The notes below the pieces were generated by a model. The model was not told the origin of the DNA, did not search any database, and saw only the letters and a list, made by a program, of their open reading frames with translations. Position numbers and translations under genes: made by a program. Positions 1 to 9,237 of a stretch of DNA of 64,000 nt are shown here, piece after piece; the first letter of the stretch is position 1, and the number at the start of each line of letters is the position of its first letter. Origin of the DNA: Henriciella marina DSM 19595 (GTDB lineage Bacteria; Pseudomonadota; Alphaproteobacteria; Caulobacterales; Hyphomonadaceae); NCBI RefSeq assembly GCF_000376805.1, contig NZ_AQXT01000002.1, positions 2,790,001 to 2,854,000 of the forward strand, read 5' to 3'.

Positions 1-787
1 GACGGTCAATGTGAGAAATTGGACGTTCCCGACCACTGCAACGTGCTGCCTCATTTCTAGGCAATTGTGCCACACCTTTGCGCCTGCCTGCCCGGCTGGC
101 GATAGGTGCGACGGCACCGCCGCCCGGTTTTGCATATAGATGTTTTACCGCTTCGACCATGACCGCGCCGCCAAGACCGGGGGCCGCGACCGCGCCGACA
201 TTCTCGAAACCGTCCGCGGCATGGGTCAGGAATTTCCAGTTCAGCGGCGGAATGTGGACTGCGGTCGTGCTCGCGGTGACCTGGAACACATGATCGTTCA
301 GCCACTGGATCAGCTGGCGGCGTGTCCACGGGCGGCCATGACCGAAAGGCGTACTCTCGCTCAGGGACCAGAGCCCCTTGCGGTTAGCCACGACGATCAG
401 GGCCCGGCCTTCCGGCGCGAGTACCCGCCAGGCTTCGCGCATGACAGCCCGCGGGCTTTCGGCCTCTTCAACGGCATGCAGCAGGATGACCCGGTCGAAC
501 GATCCATCCGCAAAGGGCAGCCTGTCTTCCTCGGCCAGACAGGCCGATACGCCGCGCTCGGTGCCCGCCCAGTAGCTTGCAGGCCCCAGATGCGGCGTCA
601 CCGCCATGCAGGATTTCGCCGTTGCAGAGACGCCAGCGAGCAGTGGGTGGGCATATCCCATGCCCAGAACCGACTGACCCGAACAGTCACCCCAGAGGTC
701 GTTCAGGCGTTTGAGCAGCAGATAGCAGACCGTCTCCCCGAGGGGGGAGGCATAAAAGCTTTCGAGATCGCCGGCTGTCAGTCGCAT
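1..787 (-). CDS. class I SAM-dependent methyltransferase (3' end outside window)
   Basis: Reading the minus strand from ATG at 787 gives an open frame of 262 codons with no stop before base 1, so the gene is cut by the window edge. The N-terminal half has a glycine-containing SAM-binding loop (SVLGMGYA, about residues 40-47) and the later methyltransferase region LPFADGSFDRVILLHAVEE (about residues 90-108), where an acidic Asp precedes the hydrophobic strand typical of type-11 methyltransferases. The substrate cannot be told. It is divergent from gloB with only about 43 bp between starts, so both promoters are packed together. A methyltransferase of this sort beside gloB is common in related alphaproteobacteria (recalled, not checked). 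The forward-strand frame across it is a shadow. Confidence 0.8.
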   Translation of the reverse strand, partial: MRLTAGDLESFYASPLGETVCYLLLKRLNDLWGDCSGQSVLGMGYAHPLLAGVSATAKSCMAVTPHLGPASYWAGTERGVSACLAEEDRLPFADGSFDRVILLHAVEEAESPRAVMREAWRVLAPEGRALIVVANRKGLWSLSESTPFGHGRPWTRRQLIQWLNDHVFQVTASTTAVHIPPLNWKFLTHAADGFENVGAVAAPGLGGAVMVEAVKHLYAKPGGGAVAPIASRAGRRKGVAQLPRNEAARCSGRERPISHIDR

Positions 788-830
788 GCAAGCCTTGTTT
801 CACACTACCCGATTGGTCTTAAATGGGGTC

Positions 831-1592
831 ATGATAGAAATTCACCAGTTTCCCTGCCTGAAAGACAATTACGGCTTTCTTGCGCACGACCAGACATCCG
901 GCACCACTGTCGCGATCGATACGCCCGATGGCGAGAAATATCTTGCAGAGGCCGACAGCCTGGGCTGGACCATTGATGAGATATGGAACACGCATTGGCA
1001 TCCAGACCATGCTGGCGGCAATGAGCTGATCAAGAAAGCGACCGGTTGCAGGATATTCGGCCCGGCAGGCGAGTCCGAAAAGATCCCCGGCATCGACGCA
1101 GAGCTTTCCGGCGGCGACAAGATCCGCATCGGCGACATTTTGGTCGAAATCATCGACGTGCCCGGCCACACGCTCGGCCACATCGCTTACCATATCCCGG
1201 CAGCGAAGACCGCTTTTGTCGGCGATGCCCTGTTCGCGCTTGGCTGCGGCCGCGTCTTTGAAGGCGACGCCAAGATGATGTGGGCGAGCCTTTCTCGCCT
1301 GAAGGAGCTGCCGCCCAGCACCGTTATCTACTGCGCACATGAGTATACGCAGGCCAATGCCCGCTTTGCTCTCAGCGTCGATCCGGAAAATCCGGCCCTG
1401 ACCTCCTATGCACAGGAAGTCGAGATGAAGCGCCAGCGCGGCGACTGGACTGTGCCAACCGTCCTCTCGCGCGAACTGGAAGCCAACCCGTTCCTGCGCG
1501 CCGATGATAAAGAGCTTCAGGCCGCGATGGGCCACGCCGGTGACCCGGTCGCGACCTTTGCCGAAATCCGCGCCCGCAAGGACAGTTTCTGA
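831..1592 (+). CDS. gloB: hydroxyacylglutathione hydrolase (glyoxalase II)
   Basis: 253-residue metallo-beta-lactamase-fold thioesterase that hydrolyses S-lactoylglutathione to lactate and glutathione in cytosolic methylglyoxal detoxification. The metal-binding motif THWHPDHAGG (His55, His57, Asp59, His60) is intact, followed by GHTLGH (second-site His) and CAHEYT near residue 170, all classical for GloB. Length matches the family (about 250). I chose ATG 831 (MIEIHQFPCLKDNYG) because homologues start at this conserved stretch; an in-frame ATG at 786 would add 15 unlikely residues and run into the divergent gene. The next gene begins 3 bases after the stop, so they are probably cotranscribed. 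Confidence 0.93.
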   Translation: MIEIHQFPCLKDNYGFLAHDQTSGTTVAIDTPDGEKYLAEADSLGWTIDEIWNTHWHPDHAGGNELIKKATGCRIFGPAGESEKIPGIDAELSGGDKIRIGDILVEIIDVPGHTLGHIAYHIPAAKTAFVGDALFALGCGRVFEGDAKMMWASLSRLKELPPSTVIYCAHEYTQANARFALSVDPENPALTSYAQEVEMKRQRGDWTVPTVLSRELEANPFLRADDKELQAAMGHAGDPVATFAEIRARKDSF

Positions 1593-1594
1593 GC

Positions 1595-2035
1595 ATGCCT
1601 GCGATCTCCGGCGATCTGGGCACTAATGAAATCATCCGGCTGCTCGGCCTGAAACCTCATCCCGAGGGCGGCCACTATGCGGAGATGTACCGCTCTGAAG
1701 GTGAGGGCCGCGCGGCCTGTACGACGATCTACTATCTGCTGCAGGCAGACGAAGTCTCAGCCTGGCACCGCGTCGATGCTGACGAGGTGTGGGCCTGGCA
1801 CGCGGGCGGGCCGCTCGCGCTGACGATATCCCCACCAGATGGCAAAGGCGCGAAGGCCCATATGCTCGGCCCGGACATCCGCACCCGCCAGCGCCCGCAA
1901 TGCGTCGTCCCGAAGGATTACTGGCAGACCGCTGAAAGCCTTGGCGCCTGGACCCTCGTCAGCTGCTTCGTCGCGCCCGGCTTCGACTTTGCCGGCTTCG
2001 AAATGGCCCCGGAAAACTGGCGCCCAGAGGTTTAG
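1595..2035 (+). CDS. cupin family protein (DUF985-like)
   Basis: 146-residue protein with the DUF985 cupin look: a start resembling EIIRLLGLKPHPEGGHYAEMY, then the barrel residues WHRVDADEVWAWHAGGPL, where two His and a Glu are placed as in cupin metal sites, and a second half with CVVPKDYWQTAE and a VAPGFDFAGFE ending. Family members are small single-domain beta-barrels of unknown substrate, sometimes annotated as sugar epimerase-like. It starts 3 bases after the gloB stop and is probably in the same transcript. It converges with the SDR gene that ends 3 bases downstream. Confidence 0.8.
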   Translation: MPAISGDLGTNEIIRLLGLKPHPEGGHYAEMYRSEGEGRAACTTIYYLLQADEVSAWHRVDADEVWAWHAGGPLALTISPPDGKGAKAHMLGPDIRTRQRPQCVVPKDYWQTAESLGAWTLVSCFVAPGFDFAGFEMAPENWRPEV

Positions 2036-2037
2036 CC

Positions 2038-2832
2038 TCACCCGGCGGTCAGCCCGCCATCCAGCACCAGTTCCGCGCCGGTCATATAGCTCGCCTCGTC
2101 CGAGGCGAGGAACAGCATACCGTTGACGATTTCCTGTATCGTGCCCGTGCGGCCAAATGGCACCGCGTCGCCCGTCATGCCCGCCAGCGTGGCGTCGCGC
2201 GGCATATTGCTGGAGGCGCTTTCTTCGGTGCCGATCAGCGTGTCCCAGATCGCCGTGGAGATAATGCCGGGATGGATCGAGTTGACCCTGATGCCATCCC
2301 TGGCTTCGGCGCATTCCAGGGCGGTGGACTTGGTAAAGCTCTTCACAGCCGCCTTGGTCGCGCAATAGCAGGAAAAATTCGCGGTGGAGCGAATGCCTGC
2401 CACGGACGACACATTGATGATATTGCCGCTACCCGCCTGGCGCATGAGGGGCAGGGCGTGCTTGGTGCCGAGGAAGACCCCGTCGACATTCACCGCCATC
2501 ATCTTGCGCCAGAGGTCATAATCCATCTCATGGATAAGGCCCGTCATCCCGATCCCGGCATTGTTGATCAGAACGTCCAGCTTGCCGTGCAGCGTGCGGA
2601 TGTCGCCGATCACCGCTTTCCATGCGTCTTCTGAGGTAACGTCGTGCTCGGCAAAGCTCGCCTTGCCGCCCCTGCCGGCAATGTCTGCCAGAAGCGTCTT
2701 GCCGGCATCCGTTTCTATGTCAGTCGCAATGATCATCGCGCCTTCTGCCGCGAAGCTCAGCGCTGCCTGACGACCGATCCCTTTTGCCGCGCCGGTGATG
2801 CAGACAACCTTGCCATCGAACCTGTTCGCCAT
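2038..2832 (-). CDS. short-chain dehydrogenase/reductase (SDR), glucose/ribitol type
   Basis: 264-residue classical SDR. Visible are the Rossmann motif TGAAKGIG near residue 14, the NNAGIG motif near residue 88, catalytic Ser in SSVAG and the YCATK Tyr-Lys pair near residue 155, and a C-terminal motif LVLDGGLTAG. It probably oxidises or reduces an alcohol/ketone with NAD(P); the substrate is unknown. ATG 2832 is chosen because a GGGAGAG ribosome-binding site precedes it by 2-5 bases; an ATG five codons earlier has none. It converges tail-to-tail with the cupin gene. Confidence 0.85.
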   Translation of the reverse strand: MANRFDGKVVCITGAAKGIGRQAALSFAAEGAMIIATDIETDAGKTLLADIAGRGGKASFAEHDVTSEDAWKAVIGDIRTLHGKLDVLINNAGIGMTGLIHEMDYDLWRKMMAVNVDGVFLGTKHALPLMRQAGSGNIINVSSVAGIRSTANFSCYCATKAAVKSFTKSTALECAEARDGIRVNSIHPGIISTAIWDTLIGTEESASSNMPRDATLAGMTGDAVPFGRTGTIQEIVNGMLFLASDEASYMTGAELVLDGGLTAG

Positions 2833-3079
2833 CTCACTCTCCCTCATTCCGCCGCCTTTCCCTCGCAGCGTTCAGGCGACAGTTTTCAGCAATCAGCGCA
2901 GCCAACAAGTATGCCCTAAGGACAGTTGTGATCGTTCAATCTGTGGCTCGCACGGCCTTGGTGGGACAAGCTCCTGCCCCAACGTCAACCCTGAATTGAC
3001 GGTCCAGAAGAGAGGAACCCCAGCCCACCGTACTGTGCAGGGTCGGGACCCAATGGTTCAAAAATTTAAGGTTGCGACG

Positions 3080-3976
3080 CTAGGCCGGAAATCCGCCGGC
3101 CTTCGACAGACTCGAGCTCACGTCGTGACCGAGCACGGTTTCCAGCCATTTCGCTGTCTCGATCAGCTTGCCGAGGTCGAGACCCGTCTCGAAACCAGCG
3201 CGCTCGAGCATGTAGACGACGTCCTCGGTCGCGACATTTCCAGTCGCCGCTGGCGCGAATGGACAGCCGCCAATCCCGCCGCAGCTTGCATCGATAACGT
3301 CGACCCCTGCATCGACAGCGGCCGCGACATTGGCGAGAGCTGCGCCGCGCGTGTCATGGAAGTGCATGCGGAGGAAGACGTCCGGGGCTTCCATACTGAC
3401 CCGCTCGATCAGCGACCTCACCTGCCAGGGTGTCGCGACCCCTATCGTGTCGCCAAGTGCAAGTTCGCCGACGCCAGCGCGTTGCGCACGGGCCGCGAGG
3501 TTGCCGACAACAAGCGGATCGACTTCGCCGTCATACGGGTCACCGAAGGCCACAGAAATGGTCGCCGACAGTGGAATGCCGACCTCATGGATGAGCGGCG
3601 CACACTGCATCAGCATGTCGGCGCTCTCGCTTGGGCTCATGCCCTGATTGCGTTTCCCGAAGCCTTCGCCGGCCACAAGGACGAAATTGATCTCGTCAGC
3701 TTTCGCGTCGATGGCACGGCGCACGCCTTTCTCATTGAGGGCCAGCGCGATGTGCCGGGTTGGCTTTGATCGATCGACGCCAGCGAAGACCTCTGTCGAG
3801 TCCGCCATCTTGGGCACGGCCTTTGGCGAGACAAAACTGCCAGACTCCATCCGGCGCACGCCTGCCTCTTCCAGCCGTGTGATGAATTCCAGCTTCTGCT
3901 GCGTGGTTAGATTGCCGGGATCGTTCTGCAGCCCGTCGCGGGGGCCGACCTCCACGATGTCGATACGTCTGCTCAT
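3080..3976 (-). CDS. mvaB: hydroxymethylglutaryl-CoA lyase
   Basis: 298-residue TIM-barrel lyase cleaving HMG-CoA to acetyl-CoA and acetoacetate, the last step of leucine degradation. Visible: the EVGPRDGLQND N-terminus with catalytic Arg and metal-ligand Asp, the HFHDTRGAALANV segment with metal-ligand His residues, and the family signature CGGIGGCPFAPAATGN containing the active-site Cys. Length fits (about 300). An enoyl-CoA hydratase gene (start 4809) lies 14 bases upstream on the same strand, so the two probably form an acyl-CoA catabolic operon. Methylcrotonyl-CoA carboxylase subunits, often neighbours, are not in the window. Confidence 0.93.
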   Translation of the reverse strand: MSRRIDIVEVGPRDGLQNDPGNLTTQQKLEFITRLEEAGVRRMESGSFVSPKAVPKMADSTEVFAGVDRSKPTRHIALALNEKGVRRAIDAKADEINFVLVAGEGFGKRNQGMSPSESADMLMQCAPLIHEVGIPLSATISVAFGDPYDGEVDPLVVGNLAARAQRAGVGELALGDTIGVATPWQVRSLIERVSMEAPDVFLRMHFHDTRGAALANVAAAVDAGVDVIDASCGGIGGCPFAPAATGNVATEDVVYMLERAGFETGLDLGKLIETAKWLETVLGHDVSSSLSKAGGFPA

Positions 3977-3990
3977 TAAGGGTCCTGTTT

Positions 3991-4809
3991 CTATCGCCCC
4001 TGAAAGGCAGGGGCACGCTTCTCGACAAAGCTGGCAACGCCTTCCTTGAAGTCAAAGGCCGAGAAGCTGTTCTTCATCTCCTCGTCGGCAATTTCAAGAC
4101 TGGCTGCGAAGTCCTGAAAATAGGATTCGCGGATCTGGCGTTTCATGATGGCGACCGAGCGGGGCGAGACCTGGGTCGCAAGATGCTGCGCAACGCCGTC
4201 GACATGCGCCTTGAGATCACCGCCGGGCAGGGCCGCATTGACGAGCCCCATCTGCGCGGCTTCCCGACCATCGAACTTGCGCGCCGTGAGAAGCAGATCC
4301 AGCGCGTTGGCCTCACCGATGAGGCGCGGCAACAGCCAGGCAATCCCATGTTCTGCAATCAGCCCGCGCTGGGCAAAGGCGGTCGTGAATTTGGCGTCTT
4401 CATTGGCAAAGCGAAGATCGGCATAGAGCGCGAAGATCAGGCCGATGCCCGCGCAAGGGCCGTTGATCGCGGCGATAATTGGCTTCGGGCAGGCATAGAG
4501 ATAGCCGAACCGGCCCGGATAAAGCTGCTCGATGCCGTCCTTGGGGGCGGGCGCGTCGGCCTCCGGCGCTTCGCCGCCGCCGGACTGTATACCTTGCAGT
4601 CCCTGCATGTCCGCGCCAGCGCAAAAGCCGCGTCCTTCGCCGGTGATCACGATGACGCGGACCGCATCATCGTCCCCCGCCGCGCGGACCGCCTGCTCGA
4701 CCTCGGCCGCCATTTTCGGCGTCCAGGCATTCAGCCTGTCTGGCCGGTTCAGCCTGATCGTGAGAACGCCGTTTTCCGTCGTCGTCTTGATCTCTTCATG
4801 CGCGCTCAT
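3991..4809 (-). CDS. enoyl-CoA hydratase/isomerase family protein
   Basis: 272-residue crotonase-fold protein. The oxyanion-hole segments are RGFCAGADMQGL (about residues 62-73) and the INGPCAGIGLIFALYADLRFANEDAKF region (about 115-140). The acidic residue equivalent to the second catalytic Glu is in the FAQRGLIAEHGIAWLLPRLIG stretch, which resembles PaaG/ECH-like isomerases as much as true hydratases, so the exact reaction is open. A GGGAGAC ribosome-binding site precedes ATG 4809. It is first in a probable two-gene operon with HMG-CoA lyase, placing it in acyl-CoA breakdown. Confidence 0.88.
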   Translation of the reverse strand: MSAHEEIKTTTENGVLTIRLNRPDRLNAWTPKMAAEVEQAVRAAGDDDAVRVIVITGEGRGFCAGADMQGLQGIQSGGGEAPEADAPAPKDGIEQLYPGRFGYLYACPKPIIAAINGPCAGIGLIFALYADLRFANEDAKFTTAFAQRGLIAEHGIAWLLPRLIGEANALDLLLTARKFDGREAAQMGLVNAALPGGDLKAHVDGVAQHLATQVSPRSVAIMKRQIRESYFQDFAASLEIADEEMKNSFSAFDFKEGVASFVEKRAPAFQGR

Positions 4810-4866
4810 CTCTTGTCTCCCTTATCATCTTGTTGAGGTGATACCGGGCAGAGAGGCGGCTTCAAG

Positions 4867-5418
4867 TCAATCACCCATCACTTTCCTGAAACGTTCGGCC
4901 CCGATCACCCCGTCCAGCAGGCCCGTCTCAAGCGTCTCATCAGGTGGCCCATGCAGGACAGAAACATCGCCGGTCGTCTCAGCGATAACCGCGTGGATCT
5001 GCTCAAAGCGCGTCACATTGGCTTCGCGCAGTTTTGCCATCAGGTCAGCGCGGGTGATCTTCGCTTTCAGCATCTGCGTCTCGTCGATTTCCCCGCCCCA
5101 CATAATCAGGCGCGGACGGTTGTCGACAATCGCTTCGACAAAGCTGAACCGCTTGCGCAATTCAGCGACCGTGGCCTGCATGGCGAAAAGGATGATCATG
5201 GCCGCCATGCCCTGTAGCAGTGGCGGGTCCTTGGCGATGAAGATCGCCGCCAGGATCGACCCGGTCGCAATCGTGATCGCAAAGTCGAAGCCGCTCATTT
5301 TCGAAAAGCTGCGCAGCCCGAAGATACGCGTCAGCAGGATGACCGTGGCGTACATGCCAAGGCCGCCCAGAAGCACCATTCCCACCGCCGACCAGCTCGT
5401 TGCAATCCAGTCCATCAT
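4867..5418 (-). CDS. DUF421 (YetF-like) membrane protein
   Basis: 183-residue protein with the DUF421 layout: three N-terminal membrane helices (about residues 8-28, 40-58 and 62-82) followed by a soluble beta-rich domain starting RPRLIMWGGEIDETQML. In DUF421 proteins this domain follows a short helix and ends about 60 residues later, as here. The function of the family is unknown; members are inner-membrane proteins. I prefer ATG 5418 because a GGGGAGG site lies 9 bases upstream; ATG at 5439 would add 7 residues and sit only 17 bases from the divergent CoA-transferase start. Confidence 0.82.
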   Translation of the reverse strand: MMDWIATSWSAVGMVLLGGLGMYATVILLTRIFGLRSFSKMSGFDFAITIATGSILAAIFIAKDPPLLQGMAAMIILFAMQATVAELRKRFSFVEAIVDNRPRLIMWGGEIDETQMLKAKITRADLMAKLREANVTRFEQIHAVIAETTGDVSVLHGPPDETLETGLLDGVIGAERFRKVMGD

Positions 5419-5456
5419 GGCTTGCGCCCTCCCCATCATTGATCCAAACAGAGCGC

Positions 5457-6656
5457 ATGCCTGACACTTCAGTTCCCGCCCCGCTTGCTGGCCTGCGCGT
5501 CATTGAGCTTGGCCAGCTCATCGCCGGCCCGTTCTGCGCGCAGCTGCTTGGCGACTTTGGCGCCGAAATCATCAAGGTCGAAGCCCCGGATGCGCCTGAT
5601 CCGGCGCGCGGCTGGGGCGCGGCGAAGAAAGATGGCCAGAGCCTTTTCTGGCCCATCATCGCCCGCAACAAGAAGTCGCTGACGCTGAACCTTCGCACGT
5701 CTGAAGGCCAGACCATCCTCAAACAGCTCGCCGAAACAGCCGATGTGCTGGTGGAAAACTTCCGCCCCGGCACGCTGGAGCGCTGGGGCCTGGGCCCGGA
5801 CGTCCTGCACGCCCTCAATCCCCGTCTCGTGATCGCCCGCATCTCCGGCTATGGCCAGACGGGCCCCGAAAGCGCCAAGGCTGGTTATGCCAGTGTCGGT
5901 GAGGCAAAAGGCGGGCTTCGTTACATGATCGGCGAACCGGACCGCCTGCCAGCACGCGCCGGGGTCTCGCTCGGCGACACGATGACCGGCACGTTTGCCG
6001 CCCTCGGCACGATGATGGCGCTCTTCTCGCGGGAGAAAACCGGCAAGGGACAGGTCGTCGACGCCGCCATCTATGAAAGCGTCATGGCCTTTATCGAAAG
6101 CATCATTCCCGAATATGCGCTCGCCGGCCATACAAGAGAACGCACCGGTCCTATCCTGCCGCGCGTCGCCCCGTCGGGTGTCTATCCATGCGCAGACGGT
6201 ATGGTCATCATCGGGGCCAATCAGGACACGCTTTTCCGGCGGCTGGCAGAAATGATCGGTGCCGACTGGGCCGATGATCCGCGCTACGCGACCCATGATG
6301 CGCGCGGCGACAATCAGATTGAGCTCGATGAGAAGATCGCCGCCTGGTCCGGGGAACGTACCGTAGCGGATGTCCTGGAGCAGTGCGAAACCAATGGTGT
6401 CCCCTGCGGCCCGGTCAACACGGCCCGCGACATGCTGGAAGACGCCCACATAAAGGCGCGTGAGGCGATCATCCGGGTCGCGCATCCGCTGCTCGGCGAG
6501 GTCCCCATGCAGGGCGTCTTCCCGAAACTCTCCGCCACCCCAGGCAAGGTCAATCATGCAGGCCCGGAGCTTGGCGCAGATACCGCCGACATCCTCTCCT
6601 CTCTCGGGATCGAGACCAGCCAGCAGTCGCGTCTGCGCGAACAAGGAATAATCTGA
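5457..6656 (+). CDS. family III (CaiB/BaiF) acyl-CoA transferase
   Basis: 399-residue formyl-CoA transferase-type enzyme moving CoA between carboxylic acids. Typical elements are the N-terminal [17 protein letters not shown], the segment [14 protein letters not shown], and [14 protein letters not shown]. Asp174 in SLGDTMTG aligns with the catalytic aspartate that forms the acyl-anhydride intermediate. [18 protein letters not shown] segment lies in the C-terminal lobe. The donor and acceptor acids cannot be read from sequence. The start at 5457 (MPDTSVPAP) is used instead of an earlier ATG at 5400, which would overlap the divergent DUF421 gene. Its TGA overlaps the hisI ATG by one base, implying translational coupling. 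Confidence 0.9.
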   Translation: MPDTSVPAPLAGLRVIELGQLIAGPFCAQLLGDFGAEIIKVEAPDAPDPARGWGAAKKDGQSLFWPIIARNKKSLTLNLRTSEGQTILKQLAETADVLVENFRPGTLERWGLGPDVLHALNPRLVIARISGYGQTGPESAKAGYASVGEAKGGLRYMIGEPDRLPARAGVSLGDTMTGTFAALGTMMALFSREKTGKGQVVDAAIYESVMAFIESIIPEYALAGHTRERTGPILPRVAPSGVYPCADGMVIIGANQDTLFRRLAEMIGADWADDPRYATHDARGDNQIELDEKIAAWSGERTVADVLEQCETNGVPCGPVNTARDMLEDAHIKAREAIIRVAHPLLGEVPMQGVFPKLSATPGKVNHAGPELGADTADILSSLGIETSQQSRLREQGII

Positions 6657-7045
6657 TGACAGCGCTCAACCCCCCGCTCTCCGGCAAAGATCAGGATGAG
6701 GCCGTAGACCTCCGCCCCAAATTCAACGCTGATGGTCTCCTCCCTGCCATCGCGCAGGACGCAGACACCGGCGAGATCCTGATGATGGCCTGGATGAATG
6801 AAGACGCGCTTCGCCAGACAATCGAAACCGGCGAAGCGATCTATTTCTCCCGGTCGCGCGGCGCACTCTGGCGCAAGGGCGAAACCTCCGGCAATACGCA
6901 GTCCGTCGCCGAAATCCTCATCGACTGCGATCAGGACACGCTCCTTCTGAAAGTGCAACAGACCGGGCCTGCATGTCACACGAACCGGAAATCTTGCTTT
7001 TACCGGCGGGTCTCTGGCGACGGCACGCTTTCATTCACTTCATAG
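6656..7045 (+). CDS. hisI: phosphoribosyl-AMP cyclohydrolase
   Basis: 129-residue cytosolic enzyme of histidine biosynthesis that opens the purine ring of phosphoribosyl-AMP. Signatures: [27 protein letters not shown], the metal site DCDQDTLLL, and the zinc cysteines in [14 protein letters not shown]. It is the single-domain HisI form (no HisE fusion), as usual in alphaproteobacteria. The gene starts inside the stop of the CoA-transferase gene (TGATG), an unusual partner for a his gene, and no other his genes are in the window. Confidence 0.95.
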   Translation: MTALNPPLSGKDQDEAVDLRPKFNADGLLPAIAQDADTGEILMMAWMNEDALRQTIETGEAIYFSRSRGALWRKGETSGNTQSVAEILIDCDQDTLLLKVQQTGPACHTNRKSCFYRRVSGDGTLSFTS

Positions 7046-7090
7046 CAGGCGTAAGATCGGACGCTCAGGCTGATTAATGGGGTCCACAAC

Positions 7091-8023
7091 ATGAATAGAT
7101 TCACACTCGCCTCGCTTGGCGCGCTCACTCTGGCCATGGCGGCCTGTTCACCCGGCGAAGAGCCGCCAGAAGAAATGGCCCCGCCGCCGCCGCCGATCGA
7201 CGACAGCATGGATGCTGATGGCACGGCAGAGACCGATACATCCGCAATGGCGGCTGAACCAGCCGACGCGCTCCAGCTCATCAAGCTCGATTGCGGCACG
7301 ATCTATGTCTCGGACCTCGATATCTTCTCGGTCGAAGGCGACTATGCCGGCCAGACCGACACCTTCACCGACACGTGCTGGCTGGTGCGCCATCCAGACG
7401 GCGACCTTCTCTGGGATCTCGGCCTGCCGGGAGAGCTTGCCGACGCAGGCGAGCAGACCCAGAGTGTCTTCACCGTCTCGCTGGAAAAGACGATTTCAGA
7501 CCAGCTCATCGAAATGGGCCTCGGCATGTCCGACATTGAGATGGTCGCCATCTCGCACAGCCATTTCGACCATGTCGGACAGGCAGGCGATATCGACCCG
7601 TCGACCACATGGCTGGTGAATGAGGCCGAATACGGCGAGATGTTCCCGGCATCCGGCGGTGACGGCGTCGAAGCTGAAAGCCAGTTCCCGGCCTTTGAAG
7701 GCCTGACCCGCGAAACCATCGGGCCGGACCATGATGTCTTCGGCGACGGCTCTGTCACCATCATAGAGACGCCCGGCCACACGCCCGGCCATTCCTCGCT
7801 ACTGGTCAATTTGCCTGAAACGGGCCCGGTCCTCCTGACAGGTGACCTCTATCACCGCGAGGAAAGCCGTGAAGGCGCCCGCGTGCCATCCTTCAACTTC
7901 GATGTCGAAGCCACCCGTGCCTCGATCAAGGAATTCGAAGCGCGCGCAGATGAGCTTGGCGCCATGGTCATCATCCAGCATGAACCGGCCGATACTGACG
8001 ACCTGCCTGCCGTGATGAAGTAG
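7091..8023 (+). CDS. MBL-fold metallo-hydrolase lipoprotein (AHL-lactonase-like)
   Basis: 310-residue precursor. The N-terminus is a hydrophobic signal ending in LAMAAC, a plausible lipobox with Cys20, followed by an acidic/proline-rich linker (to about residue 55). The mature domain has ISHSHFDHVGQ (HxHxDH metal motif), GHTPGHSSL and LLTGDLYH, and the motif order resembles the N-acyl homoserine lactonase/AttM branch of the superfamily. It likely hydrolyses a lactone or ester in the periplasm or at the outer membrane; quorum quenching is possible but unproven. It converges on the alpha/beta-hydrolase gene, with about 140 bp of repeat-like sequence between. Confidence 0.85.
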   Translation: MNRFTLASLGALTLAMAACSPGEEPPEEMAPPPPPIDDSMDADGTAETDTSAMAAEPADALQLIKLDCGTIYVSDLDIFSVEGDYAGQTDTFTDTCWLVRHPDGDLLWDLGLPGELADAGEQTQSVFTVSLEKTISDQLIEMGLGMSDIEMVAISHSHFDHVGQAGDIDPSTTWLVNEAEYGEMFPASGGDGVEAESQFPAFEGLTRETIGPDHDVFGDGSVTIIETPGHTPGHSSLLVNLPETGPVLLTGDLYHREESREGARVPSFNFDVEATRASIKEFEARADELGAMVIIQHEPADTDDLPAVMK

Positions 8024-8039
8024 GCTCAACTGAAACCAA

Positions 8040-8163
8040 ACTCCGTCCTCATCCTGAGCGAAGTCGAAGGACGAGGGCGGAGCCCGGTGCATTTAATCCC
8101 GACACCACCAAGCGTCATCCCGATTTTCGCGCCAGCGAAAGACCGGGACCCAGTGCGGTTCAG
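8040..8163 (+). repeat. two REP-like palindromic repeat units between convergent genes
   Basis: Two separate imperfect palindromes lie tail to tail. The first is around 8043-8079, with arms CGTCCT...AGGACG enclosing the segment CATCCTGAGCGAAGTCGA. The second is around 8115-8153, with GTCATCCCG and TTTTCGC pairing with GCGAAA and CGGGAC. Both resemble short palindromic repeats dispersed between genes in many alphaproteobacteria. A partial relative of the second (ending TCGGGACCCAATGG) lies at about 3040-3057. They may act as transcription terminators for the convergent genes. Confidence 0.55.
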
Positions 8164-8166
8164 CCC

Positions 8167-9144
8167 CTAATCCGCAATCCCCAGCATACCTTTAAGGATT
8201 GCAACCTGCCGGTCGAACGCCGCCGTCCCCGGCGCAACAAGCTCGACATGGCCGGTTTCCGCCACCTCGACATAGCTCGCATCGTCGCCCGCAGCCGCCG
8301 CACGTGCGGTATATCCCTGCCCGAGGACCGGCGGCGCAATCTGGTCATTGCCGCCGTTCACGCTGACCTGACGCACACCGATCGGCAACAGCTCGGCAGG
8401 CGATGTATCAGACAACACGTTCGCACGGCCCTCTGACGGCGCGCCAGTCAGCGTGTCCATGATGTCGGCGAGACAGCCCGCCTGCGTCACGGACGCGGAG
8501 GCTTCAAGATCGGCAAGCCCGCCCGTATTCACCACGCCCGCAATCGGAAACGGGACTTCATCATAAAGCGGGCTCGTCTCCGCGAGCCTGTGGCGCGCCG
8601 CCGCCCAGAGTGCCAGATGCCCACCGGCGGAATGCCCGATCGCCGCAATGTTCGAGGTATCCAGCCCAAGCCCCGGTCCTTGCGTCCTCAGCGCATCGAC
8701 CGCCCGCGCGACATCCTCAAATGTGCCGGGATAGCCGCCGCCCGTCTCGTCGACGCCGCGATACTCGATATTCCAGACCGCCATGCCCTCATCGCGCAGC
8801 GCCTTTGCGGCGTAATTCATCAGCGTGCGGTCGGCGATTTCCTTCTGCCAGCACCCGCCATGCACCATCAGCACGACCGGATGCGGGCCAGCGCCCTCCG
8901 GCAGCCAGACATCCACAATATCGCTTTCCCCCGCGCCCGTCCGAACGCTGGTGCTCGGCTCTGGCAAAGGACGTCCCGTGAGGTCGCCCCAGCTCATCAG
9001 CGTAGGGGCGGGCGCGTCTGCTTCTGCAGTTTCCGCTGCACCATGGGCGCGGGCGCTTACGTCTGTCTCGTCCGGTCCCTTACCCAGAGAGATGCATCCG
9101 GCGAGCATTATCAGCGCTGCGCAAATCGATGGTCTTGCTGGCAT
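8167..9144 (-). CDS. alpha/beta hydrolase lipoprotein (BD-FAE/esterase-like)
   Basis: 325-residue precursor. The N-terminus MPARPSICAALIMLAGC contains a lipobox (LAGC), so the protein is probably lipid-anchored in the envelope. The hydrolase domain has VHGGCWQ (oxyanion hole HGG), the nucleophile elbow GHSAGGHLALW near residue 185, and a C-terminal TGHVELVAPG supplying the catalytic His. It resembles bacterial BD-FAE feruloyl-esterase-like and kynurenine-formamidase-like hydrolases. The neighbour upstream and divergent is a kynureninase, so a formamidase role is tempting, but the lipoprotein signal argues against a cytosolic kynurenine step. The longer open frame upstream to 10017 is a shadow of kynU. 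Confidence 0.82.
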   Translation of the reverse strand: MPARPSICAALIMLAGCISLGKGPDETDVSARAHGAAETAEADAPAPTLMSWGDLTGRPLPEPSTSVRTGAGESDIVDVWLPEGAGPHPVVLMVHGGCWQKEIADRTLMNYAAKALRDEGMAVWNIEYRGVDETGGGYPGTFEDVARAVDALRTQGPGLGLDTSNIAAIGHSAGGHLALWAAARHRLAETSPLYDEVPFPIAGVVNTGGLADLEASASVTQAGCLADIMDTLTGAPSEGRANVLSDTSPAELLPIGVRQVSVNGGNDQIAPPVLGQGYTARAAAAGDDASYVEVAETGHVELVAPGTAAFDRQVAILKGMLGIAD

Positions 9145-9237
9145 TGGCTTGCTCTCACAGCTGAATCTGCATTGATCTGCCTGCCAAGGCGCGCGATGGC
9201 AAGAGAACCTAATGCGCCCACAGGGGTTCTTACTGGC

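Noticed and set aside
140-976. Long plus-strand open frame over the first kilobase
   Set aside because: It is antisense to a methyltransferase with recognisable motifs; its translation has no family features and it overlaps gloB out of frame.
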